Of a DNA stretch of 64,000 nt, positions 24,931 to 33,973 are shown piece after piece. Each line of letters begins with the position of its first letter. Position 1 is the first letter of the stretch. Source of the DNA: Pseudomonas sp. B21-015 (lineage in GTDB: Bacteria; Pseudomonadota; Gammaproteobacteria; Pseudomonadales; Pseudomonadaceae); assembly GCF_024749285.1 (NCBI RefSeq), contig NZ_CP087196.1, positions 4,898,001 to 4,962,000 on the forward strand. Reading direction: 5' to 3'. Under the pieces are notes generated by a model, which saw only the letters and a program-made list of their open reading frames with translations, did no database searches and had not been told where the DNA came from. A program made the translations under genes and the position numbers.

Positions 24931-27900
24931 TGCGCCCCCCCAATGGAGACGCTTTCCCATAGTTCCTGCAGCGAGCTCGCTACGCGCTCAGGGCAATCAC
25001 GCAGTAAGTAGTGCCCGACGCCGGGGTATTCCACGAGTCGGGTCTGGGTCCCAAGGTGGTTCCAGTCCTGGAATCGCTGTTGATAGCTTGGTACCAGTTG
25101 ATCCTCTGTGCCGACCAGACACCACACTGGAATATGCAGGTTCTCCAGAGCATTGCGCCCCATGTCTGCGACCAGGTGGTTGTAGTAGCCGTCAGCCATC
25201 GAGCAGTCGTAGCGGAAGTCGTGCATGAAAAACGCTAATTCGTCTGGCTGCACCGGCAGTGTTGAGCCTACCGATCCCAGGAAATTGATGACCTCCCTGT
25301 CGGTACGCAAGTCCTTGGCGCTAATGGCGGTACGCATTAGTGCCCCACCAATGCACAATCCGCGCAAGTCAGCCGAACGTCTTTTCAGTTCGCGCGCCAC
25401 GCTGATTGCCAATGCCGAGCCATTGCACTGGGCAAATACGATAATCGGCAGCATCGTTTCTTTCAGCAGACCGTCGCAAATCTCGTTCGTCAGACGTGCG
25501 ACTTCATCGATCATCGCCGCCTCGTTGCCGACGTCGTTGCGCGGAAACTTCACCGCGTACAACGCCAACTTGCGAGGAAGTGCAGCCATCGCACGACCCG
25601 TTTCAATGAAGTTGACGGGACCGCCCGCCGAGTTGGCGAAACAGACGACAACGGCTTCGGCTGTCGTCAGGTCCCCGCTCATTGGCACCAGAGTGCGCTG
25701 AGCGTCGCTGCTGCGCGAGGCAAGGTGCGCGGCGAGCGTCTCTATCGTCGGAAAATTGTAGATATCCGTTACTTCAACCGGCGGGCCGTATTTCGCCGCA
25801 ATACGGATCGCCTTGAACGAATCACCGCCGAGCTCGAAGAAGTCGTCGCGGATGCCTATCGCTGGATTGGCCAGCACCCCACACCAGATATCCGCAAGAT
25901 GCCGTTCAACATCGGTCGTTGGTTCGACGTATTCCGAACGCGGCGCATCATCTTGGAACTGAGCGAGCAACGCCCGGCGATCCACCTTGCCGCTTTGCAG
26001 CTCAGGCAGGTGTGTTGAGAAACGGAAAACCGACGGCACCATGGACGGCGGGAGCTTGGCTTTCAGCTCATCGATAATGTGTTCGCGATCGCCCTCGTTG
26101 TGCGGCACGACATAGGCACACAAGAACGCTTCGCGTCCTTCGGGCCGGATGTCGAGCACCGCCGCCTGACGCACGGCCGCAATTTCGAGCAGATTCGATT
26201 CGACTTCTCCCAATTCGATCCGCATGCCGCGGATTTTCACCTGATTGTCTTTTCTTCCGTGATACAGCAACACGCCATCCGGACGCATCACGCCGATGTC
26301 GCCGGTGCGATACAGACGTCCCTTGTACTTATCCGGAAACGGGCTTTCCACAAACGCTTTGGCTGTCGCCCCTGCCATCCCTACGTAACCGCGTCCAATG
26401 CCGACACCGCTGACGACGATTTCTCCTTTCACCCCGAACGGCACGGGTCGCAACTCGTCATCGACGACATAGATGTCAAAGTTGGCGAGTGCCCGGCCTA
26501 CCGGAACTGGATTGACGATGACGTCATCGGCTGTCATCACGTGGTGTGTGATGTCGTCCGATGCTTCGGTCGGACCATATGCATTGACCGCTTTACTGGT
26601 CGGAAACAGCTTGAACCAGCGTCTGAGAAGCGATGCATCCACCGCTTCACCAGTGACCAACAGGAACTGCAGGTCTAACGCGGGTCGTTGTAGCGGCCGC
26701 TCCTCCAAGAACTCGATCAGCACCAGCAAGTACGTTGGCACGACTTCCAGCACCGTGATCTGGTCCTGCACAAGACGGCCGATAAAGCCGGCAATGTCGT
26801 TGACAACGCGCTCGTCATACACAAACGTTGTGCCACCCTGGGTCAATGCAATAAACATCTGCCAGACCGACACATCGAAACTCATCGAGGCATTCTGCAC
26901 AACGCGACTCGCGTCGTTCATCTCCAGATCGATTGCCTTGTTCGCAATATTGTTCAGCATGCCGATGTGCTCGACCATCGCGCCTTTCGGTTTGCCGGTC
27001 GATCCGGAAGTGAATAGCACGTAACTCAGATCATGGGCGGAAACATGGATATCCGGGTTTTCGTCGCATGCTTGTGCTCCCTCTATCAGATCGCCGTAGG
27101 TCGCTGTGCGAACGTCGGTCATCGGTGCCGCGAATGCTGCGACATCCGTGTCCTCGATTAGCAGCGTCGCCTCCGCAATCTGCAACATCTCGCGCACACG
27201 CTGCTCCGGTAGTACCGGGTCGATAGGAATGTACGCCGCACCGACCTTCCAAATGGCCAGGATCGTGACGATAAGTCTGTCGCTTCGCGGGATGCGCACG
27301 CCAATCAATGCGTCCGTGCCCAGGTTCGGGAAAGACGACAGAAGGCTGTTCGCCAGACGATTCGCTGCACAGTTGAGATCGTCGTAGCTGTAGCTATACT
27401 CGTTGAAAACCAGCGCCTGCTTGCTCGGTGTGGCGGCCGCATGATCCTCGACAAGATGCGGGACGAGGAGCCTGCCCAACCGAAGATCGCCCTGTCGCAA
27501 CGTACGGCTGACTTCCACGCCATCAGTTTCGATATCGTAGGCAGCCAAGGCCGTATCGCCACGACCAAGGGCTGTGCCTACCGGCTCGTCAAGACGATTG
27601 GGTATGTTGAGGAGAGCCGTTTCAAACTTATCAGCCATAGTGTGAACATCCTTGATGTGGAATCGCGAAGAGTTGAAAGCTATTTCCAGTCCGAGGCGTG
27701 TCCCCGGCTTGGCCGACACCGTGAGGCCGTAATGGGTCTCTTCGGCGTAGCCGTAATCAGTCAGGCCGAGCAGCTCGTTCGAGTCGAGCGACACTTCGGG
27801 GTAGTTCTCGACGATCAATACGCTGTCGAACAACGATTGACCGTTTCGAATTGCGCTTTCGCGCTGGATCTGGAGCAGATCGAGGCTGGCATGTTCTTCG

Positions 27901-30900
27901 CGCTCGATATGAGCGTCGTGAACGCTGCGCAACCAGTCCCGAAGACTCAGGTTAGGGTCGATCGTCAGTCGTGCAGGAACTGTATTGATCAATGGCCCAA
28001 CGATGGTTTCGACGCCGAGTAGATCAATCGAGCGGCCGGAGACTGTGACGCCGAACACCACGTCTTGTTCGCCGCTGTACTGGCGGAGCAATAGCGCCCA
28101 TGCGGCCTGAAGCATTGCCGATACCGTGATATGGCAAGCACGGGCAGTGTCAACGAGTCGGCGTGTGTCTTGCTCGTTGAGCTCACGACGCAGTACTGGC
28201 GACTCGCCGGCAGGGGATTCAAGCTCGTGCTGTTCAATGCCGAGCGTGGTCCGGCTTGCCAGATTACCCAGCACACCGCGCCAATAGCGTCTGTCTTCGT
28301 CCTGCGATCGGCGCTGTCGCCATTCGATGAAGTGGCCGAACGATTGCGCAGCCTGCAGTGTTGGTGCACACCCCGCATGAAGTGACTCGTACGCAGTAAA
28401 AACTTCTGCCCAGATCAGTGAAACGCTCCAGCCGTCGAGAATGCCGTGGTGATAGGTCCAGACGAACCGATATCCCTGCGCGCCGCGATCAACGAGCGTC
28501 AGGCGGATATGTGAAGCGCATGCGAAATCGAACGGCGTAGACTTATCCGCAGCCAGTATCGCGTCGAACGCAACGACCTGCTGCTGCACATCGAGCTGAC
28601 GATGATCGACCTCACGCCATGGGCATTCGACATGCGATAGCACCGCCTGCAATGGTTGCTCACGGTCGAACCCGACAAATGCGGTGCGCAACACTGGATG
28701 ACGATCAATGACCAGCTGCCAGGCTGCCTTGAACAGCTTCGGCTCAAAGGAACCTGCGAAGCTCATAAACACCTGGTTTGTGTAAGCGCTGGCGTGATCG
28801 GGCATCAGACTGTGAAACACCATGCCCACCTGCATACCAGTGACCGGGTAGAGGTTTTCGAGCGCTGGGTAACACTCGCGCCAAGCACAAATTTCGTCCG
28901 CCGTGACAGATGCAAGGGGAAAGTCGGCCGGCGTCGGACGCCAGCGCGTCGGTAATGTCTTGCAATGGGCCGCTATCTCACACAGTGCATTGACAAACAG
29001 CGATGCGAAGGTCTGTATGGTCTGTTGTTCGTATTCTTCGCTCGAGTAATCGATTTCGAACGCCAAGCAGCCATCCTTGACTTCACCGTTCATGCCGAGT
29101 CTGTGCTCACGACGGCGTTGCTCACCGATATCATCGCTCGCCACGACATTCAGCACCGAAATGCCAGCCGTTTCGTCGCCGTGGGTATCGATCTGACCGA
29201 AGTAGTTAAAGACGATCTCGGCCGGGCTAGCCTCTTCCGCCTCTACCAACGAAGGGTCAGCCACCACGTGTCGCAAGATGCCGTAGCCGAAACCGTGATG
29301 GGGTATCGCCCGATACTGCTCTTTGACAGACATGACCGCCGCGGCAACCTGCTCATCCGGCGACCCGTTTCTGCTCGTAAGCGCATTGTTCAGCATCAAC
29401 ACGAGCGGGTAATAGCTGGTGAACCAGCCCACGGTCTGGCTGACGTCAAGCTCATCCGGAGCACCAGCGTATTGACTCAGGGCATAGGTTTCTCGTCCGT
29501 GCCCCTCCAGCGCGATCCGTATCGCTTCATGGCCCGTCCAGCGGTATACCGCAAGCAACAGTGCAGTGAGCATCAGTTCATTGATGTGCGTCTGATAGGC
29601 ATGATGACTCTCGGTCAGCAGCATCGCGGTTGTCTGCGCGCTCAAACAGGCTACTTCGATCCGTCTAAAGCGGCGCGTGCTGTCGCTCGCCACGCCGTGA
29701 TCGATAGGTAGCTGCGGCACCGGCTGAGCCAGCGTTTTCAGCCAGTAGTCACGCTCGGCAAGTAGCGCGGGGGCATTGCGCTGCGCCACGATCTCGTTTG
29801 CCCACGCCTGGTATGAGTCGGTTTTGTCGTGCAGCGAAATGCTTTCAGTGACTTGCCATTGCGAATAAGCATGACGCAGATCCTCGAGGAGGATGCGCCA
29901 TGACACACCGTCGACCACAGTGTGATGGCAAATCAGCAACAGACGGGAAGTGCATTGCCCGCCGCGCGTGGCCAGCGCCGCCTTGAATAGCGGCCCGTCT
30001 GACAAGTTGATGCAATCACGAGCCTCGCTAAAGAATGTATCGATGTTCTGCGATGAGTTGCCCGAGTGCGCGAAGTTGCGCGTTTCGAGCGAAGCATGTA
30101 CCTGCAACTCGTCCATCGGAACGAATTCACCGCTCCATTCCCCCTCCCTCGTCTGCAACCGCATGCGCAAAGCATCGTGACGCAGGAACAGCGCGCTTAA
30201 CCACACCTTGAGGAATGCACAGTCGAGGTCCACCGGAACATCCAGCAGTCGCGATTGGTGATAGTGATTGATCTGCTCCGCGTCGAGCGCAAAGAAGCGC
30301 CGGTGGATCGGCAACAATGGCATCGTCTTGACGCTCGCCTGTTGCGAAGGCTTTCTGACCGAGCCGCGAACGTTCGCCGCTAGCCGCTCGATGGTCTGGT
30401 GCTGGAACACATCTCGTGCGGACAGTTTCATTCCCTGCTGCCGTGCCCGGGATGCGACCTGAATCGATAAAATCGAATCACCTCCTGCCGCGAAGAAATT
30501 GTCGGTGACACCAATCTCTGGCACCCGCAGCACCGATTTCCAGATTTCACACAGCAGGCTTTCAATCTCATTGCGTGCGGCGACCGAAGCACTGTGCTCG
30601 GGCCGTACCTCGCCACTGATCGTTTCAAGTTCCTTGCGGTTGAGCTTTCCGGTGATACCTTTCGGTAGGCTGACGGTGAACACAAACGATGCGGGTACCA
30701 TATATTCTGGCAAGCGCAGTTTGATCGCCTCCGTCAGCGTCTGTGCCAACAGGGTCGATGCGTGCGAAGCCGTAAGCACCTCACCCTCCATGTGGCCGGA
30801 CGGCACGACATAAGCGACCAATCTAGTTGGTCCGCCCTCCGCGCTTTGAGCGAGAACGGCGGCTTCACTGACGAGTGGGTGTGCATTCAAAACGCTGGCG

Positions 30901-33881
30901 ATTTCGTCGAGTTCAATTCGATAACCGCGGATCTTGATCTGTTGATCATCACGGCCGAGATATTCGATTTCCCCACTGCGTAGCCAGCGCGCGAGGTCCC
31001 CGGTTTTGTATAACGTGCCATTCCTGGCGAACGGATCGGGCAGAAAGCGTTCTTCGCACAGATCTGGGCGATTCAAATACCCGGCGGCGATGCCGCTACC
31101 GGCAAGGTAGAGATCGCCCGGCACGCCGATAGGCGCGGGCTGCATATGCTCGTCCAGGACATACGTCCGTACGTTGGCAAACGGTCTGCCAATCGGAATC
31201 TTTGTGCCAGGTACCGGAGACGCGTAGGAGTGGCCTGTCGCAAAGACCGTTGCCTCGGTCGGTCCGTACAAGTTCTCAATCGCTGCTGGGCGAAGCCCCG
31301 ATAACGCATCGTTGGCAAGATCCTTCGGCAACTCCTCACCAGCAACGAACACGTACTTCAGGCAGTGGTTGTTCTGGAAGCGTTCGCTGGCCGACACCTC
31401 GGTAACAAACGGACGCAGCATTGATGGCGTGAAGTTCACGTGAGTAACAGCGTGCTGGATCATCTCATCGGCGATCAGGTCGGGCGAGCCTTCGAACTGG
31501 GGCGGCAAGATAACCAGAGAGCCCTCGCCGACGAACCAGCCGAACAATTCGGGCACAGATACATCGAAGGCATAGTTGGTTTTCAGCAGATAGCGATCTT
31601 CACTTTCCAGCGGATAACGCGCCTGCATTGCGTTAAGCAGATGCGTCACGTTGGCATGAGTGACGACCACTCCTTTCGGCGCCCCCGTAGACCCGGACGT
31701 GTACATCACGTAGGCGACAGATTCCGGGGTGGTTTCGGGGGCGAGATGCTCTGTGTGCTGCTCATCTACGACCGGCATCGATTCATCGATGCACAGGACT
31801 TTGATCGGCTGCGCCGCGAACTTTTCTTCTCTGATTGTGACCACTGTCAGGACAAACGCTGCTGCACTGTCAGCCAGCATGAAGTCGATGCGTTCCGATG
31901 GCAGGCGCGTATCGATTGGGACATAGGCAGCACCAGCTTTGAGCACCGCCAGAATTGCCACCAGCATTTCCACTGAACGGTCCAAGCAGATTGCGATCCT
32001 GACGTCGCGTCCCTGGATAATGCGGCGTAGTCGTCCGGCTAGTTCGTCGACTCGCCGATTGAGTTCGCAGTACGTCAGCGATTGATTACCGAAGCGGACA
32101 GCGATGGCATCAGGTCGCTCCTTGGCCCGCGCTTCGAATAGCTGATGGATGCAGGCAGGAGTCGCTTGCGAAAGCTCCGTGGCGTTCCATACGTTGACGA
32201 CTTTTTCGAGTTCGCCCTTGGGAACACATGACAGCCGGGACACTAGGGCCTTGGGCGTTGCCACGACTTGCTGCAGCAGGACCTCGTATTGCGCCAACAT
32301 TCCCTCGATCGTGGTGACATCGAAGAGTGACGTAGCGTATTCGATCGAGCAGACGAGACCGTCGCGCGTATTGGCAATTTCCAGACTCAGATCGTATTTT
32401 GCGACGCCGATGTCATGGGTAACCAGACGAAACTCCGTGGGTTCAGTACCCTCTTCGTCCAGCAGTTCGTTGTGAAACTCCAACATCACCTGAAACAACG
32501 GGGAATGACTCAGACTGCGTTCCTGGCTCGCCAATTCGACGACCTGACGCAGCGGTAGATCCTTGTGTTCGTAGGCTCCGAGAGTAACGTGCACGACGCG
32601 CTGCAACAGTTCGTCGAAACGTTCGGTTGGCACCACCTGCCCACGAATGACCACAGTGTTGACGAAATAGCCGACCGTCGATTCGAACCCGTCACCATCC
32701 CGCGTCGCCATCGGCGTGCCTATGGCGAATTCTGTCTGCCGACTATAACGCCACAGCAGCAGTTGCCAAGCGGCCATCAATGTCATGAATAGCGACGCAC
32801 CCCATTTACCGCCGACGGCCGCAACCTGTTCAGCCAGCTCCGACGACAGAACTTTGGTGAATTTGGCGCCATCGGAGTTGCGCACACGTGGACGCAGGAA
32901 ATCGGTTGGCAGATCGATGACCTGCGGCAGCGCAGCAAGCTGCGTGGACCAGTAGTGGCGCAACTGCGCCAGCCGCGTCGGGGTCAAGCGCGCGTTATGC
33001 CAGCGCGCGAACGCTCCCGGTTCTGCACTTGTTGACGCAAGTTTCAGCGCAAGCCCACTGTCGAGTGAGTTGTACACAGTCTCGATCTCACGTGACACGA
33101 CGACACGTGACCAAGCATCGAATACAGCGTGATGAACCACAAACTGCACGATGAAGTCGTCAGTGTTCATACGATACAGGCACGCCCGTATTAGAGGACC
33201 GCTGGCGAGATCAAAGCTTTTCCGGGCGAAAGCAGCGAGCCTCGCATGAAGCTGTTCCTCGCGCGATGCGCCACCGAGTGCGTCGTCCAGCGATACCACC
33301 GACCACTCAAATGTCGCATCGGTGGCCACCACCTGCCTTAAACCCCGCTGATCACGTTCAAGGGTTGTTCGAAGCGCCGCATGGCGTCTGACGACTTGAG
33401 AGATTGCTTGATGCATGACGTCGGCATGCAGTGGCTTGTCGGAACGCAGAGCAGTCGACAGGTTGTAGGCCATCGAACTTCCTTCAATCTGATCCACCAG
33501 CCACAGATCTTCCTGCGCCAATGATGCTGCTACGTTGCTCTCATGATCGTCGACATAGGCATCGTGCCCGCTCTGCGTAGGTTGCTGGCTATCCTCGGCG
33601 GCCGTATTCGTCGAAGGGACTGTGCTTTGCCCGTTTTTACGCACAATCAGATCGGCCAGTTCTTTGATGGTTGCGCAACCCAGCACATCCAGCGGCGTGA
33701 TGACGACCTGGCTGAAACGTCGAGTTTCCCGTACCAGCTCCTGCAGCGGCAAGTCGTCGCCCCAATGTTCGGTCAATGCTTCGTCAATGCCAATGTTGCC
33801 TAAATCCAGGGCCTCCGAGAGATGCTCGCGCAACTTCTCCGCAAGCGTTTCCCCGTAAGTGCCGACCACTTGACTCATCAT
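24927..33881 (-). CDS. sulM: Two-module NRPS with monobactam-forming Cys thioesterase, SulM-like
   Basis: The 2984-residue protein reads, in order: a degenerate carrier-like region (about 20-82; WGDDL where a carrier has GGDSL), C (about 115-550, HHAVFDAW at 250-257), A1 (about 575-1090), T (GGDSI, Ser1136), E (about 1185-1640, HHTVVDGVSW, EGHGRE), C (about 1675-2100, HHGILDGW), A2 (about 2135-2640), T (LGGDSF, Ser2688) and TE (about 2735-2975). The A2 code reads D-V-W-E-L-T-A-D-D, close to the D-I-W-E-L-T-A-D-D diaminobutyrate code, so Dap is plausible. The A1 code (D-V-P-F-F-A-L-V-F) is not one I know; Ala is expected from sulfazecin. The TE has Cys2819 (AQCNG), Asp2927 and His2957. Published work shows that the sulfazecin TE uses Cys to form the beta-lactam. 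GAGGGA precedes the ATG. Confidence 0.9.
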   Translation of the reverse strand: MMSQVVGTYGETLAEKLREHLSEALDLGNIGIDEALTEHWGDDLPLQELVRETRRFSQVVITPLDVLGCATIKELADLIVRKNGQSTVPSTNTAAEDSQQPTQSGHDAYVDDHESNVAASLAQEDLWLVDQIEGSSMAYNLSTALRSDKPLHADVMHQAISQVVRRHAALRTTLERDQRGLRQVVATDATFEWSVVSLDDALGGASREEQLHARLAAFARKSFDLASGPLIRACLYRMNTDDFIVQFVVHHAVFDAWSRVVVSREIETVYNSLDSGLALKLASTSAEPGAFARWHNARLTPTRLAQLRHYWSTQLAALPQVIDLPTDFLRPRVRNSDGAKFTKVLSSELAEQVAAVGGKWGASLFMTLMAAWQLLLWRYSRQTEFAIGTPMATRDGDGFESTVGYFVNTVVIRGQVVPTERFDELLQRVVHVTLGAYEHKDLPLRQVVELASQERSLSHSPLFQVMLEFHNELLDEEGTEPTEFRLVTHDIGVAKYDLSLEIANTRDGLVCSIEYATSLFDVTTIEGMLAQYEVLLQQVVATPKALVSRLSCVPKGELEKVVNVWNATELSQATPACIHQLFEARAKERPDAIAVRFGNQSLTYCELNRRVDELAGRLRRIIQGRDVRIAICLDRSVEMLVAILAVLKAGAAYVPIDTRLPSERIDFMLADSAAAFVLTVVTIREEKFAAQPIKVLCIDESMPVVDEQHTEHLAPETTPESVAYVMYTSGSTGAPKGVVVTHANVTHLLNAMQARYPLESEDRYLLKTNYAFDVSVPELFGWFVGEGSLVILPPQFEGSPDLIADEMIQHAVTHVNFTPSMLRPFVTEVSASERFQNNHCLKYVFVAGEELPKDLANDALSGLRPAAIENLYGPTEATVFATGHSYASPVPGTKIPIGRPFANVRTYVLDEHMQPAPIGVPGDLYLAGSGIAAGYLNRPDLCEERFLPDPFARNGTLYKTGDLARWLRSGEIEYLGRDDQQIKIRGYRIELDEIASVLNAHPLVSEAAVLAQSAEGGPTRLVAYVVPSGHMEGEVLTASHASTLLAQTLTEAIKLRLPEYMVPASFVFTVSLPKGITGKLNRKELETISGEVRPEHSASVAARNEIESLLCEIWKSVLRVPEIGVTDNFFAAGGDSILSIQVASRARQQGMKLSARDVFQHQTIERLAANVRGSVRKPSQQASVKTMPLLPIHRRFFALDAEQINHYHQSRLLDVPVDLDCAFLKVWLSALFLRHDALRMRLQTREGEWSGEFVPMDELQVHASLETRNFAHSGNSSQNIDTFFSEARDCINLSDGPLFKAALATRGGQCTSRLLLICHHTVVDGVSWRILLEDLRHAYSQWQVTESISLHDKTDSYQAWANEIVAQRNAPALLAERDYWLKTLAQPVPQLPIDHGVASDSTRRFRRIEVACLSAQTTAMLLTESHHAYQTHINELMLTALLLAVYRWTGHEAIRIALEGHGRETYALSQYAGAPDELDVSQTVGWFTSYYPLVLMLNNALTSRNGSPDEQVAAAVMSVKEQYRAIPHHGFGYGILRHVVADPSLVEAEEASPAEIVFNYFGQIDTHGDETAGISVLNVVASDDIGEQRRREHRLGMNGEVKDGCLAFEIDYSSEEYEQQTIQTFASLFVNALCEIAAHCKTLPTRWRPTPADFPLASVTADEICAWRECYPALENLYPVTGMQVGMVFHSLMPDHASAYTNQVFMSFAGSFEPKLFKAAWQLVIDRHPVLRTAFVGFDREQPLQAVLSHVECPWREVDHRQLDVQQQVVAFDAILAADKSTPFDFACASHIRLTLVDRGAQGYRFVWTYHHGILDGWSVSLIWAEVFTAYESLHAGCAPTLQAAQSFGHFIEWRQRRSQDEDRRYWRGVLGNLASRTTLGIEQHELESPAGESPVLRRELNEQDTRRLVDTARACHITVSAMLQAAWALLLRQYSGEQDVVFGVTVSGRSIDLLGVETIVGPLINTVPARLTIDPNLSLRDWLRSVHDAHIEREEHASLDLLQIQRESAIRNGQSLFDSVLIVENYPEVSLDSNELLGLTDYGYAEETHYGLTVSAKPGTRLGLEIAFNSSRFHIKDVHTMADKFETALLNIPNRLDEPVGTALGRGDTALAAYDIETDGVEVSRTLRQGDLRLGRLLVPHLVEDHAAATPSKQALVFNEYSYSYDDLNCAANRLANSLLSSFPNLGTDALIGVRIPRSDRLIVTILAIWKVGAAYIPIDPVLPEQRVREMLQIAEATLLIEDTDVAAFAAPMTDVRTATYGDLIEGAQACDENPDIHVSAHDLSYVLFTSGSTGKPKGAMVEHIGMLNNIANKAIDLEMNDASRVVQNASMSFDVSVWQMFIALTQGGTTFVYDERVVNDIAGFIGRLVQDQITVLEVVPTYLLVLIEFLEERPLQRPALDLQFLLVTGEAVDASLLRRWFKLFPTSKAVNAYGPTEASDDITHHVMTADDVIVNPVPVGRALANFDIYVVDDELRPVPFGVKGEIVVSGVGIGRGYVGMAGATAKAFVESPFPDKYKGRLYRTGDIGVMRPDGVLLYHGRKDNQVKIRGMRIELGEVESNLLEIAAVRQAAVLDIRPEGREAFLCAYVVPHNEGDREHIIDELKAKLPPSMVPSVFRFSTHLPELQSGKVDRRALLAQFQDDAPRSEYVEPTTDVERHLADIWCGVLANPAIGIRDDFFELGGDSFKAIRIAAKYGPPVEVTDIYNFPTIETLAAHLASRSSDAQRTLVPMSGDLTTAEAVVVCFANSAGGPVNFIETGRAMAALPRKLALYAVKFPRNDVGNEAAMIDEVARLTNEICDGLLKETMLPIIVFAQCNGSALAISVARELKRRSADLRGLCIGGALMRTAISAKDLRTDREVINFLGSVGSTLPVQPDELAFFMHDFRYDCSMADGYYNHLVADMGRNALENLHIPVWCLVGTEDQLVPSYQQRFQDWNHLGTQTRLVEYPGVGHYLLRDCPERVASSLQELWESVSIGGAQ

Positions 33882-33973
33882 TGTTCCCTCAAAATTCGTC
33901 TTTCGTTAGGGTTCGCGCGAAGCGACATTCAGGGTGTTGCGATTGCTTTGACCAATAGGCACACAGATTCGGA

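Noticed and set aside
24927..33881. Lipopeptide synthetase, as is common in P. fluorescens
   Set aside because: No starter Cs domain, no tandem Ser-type TE, only two modules, and the sulfonation and methoxylation genes do not fit a lipopeptide.
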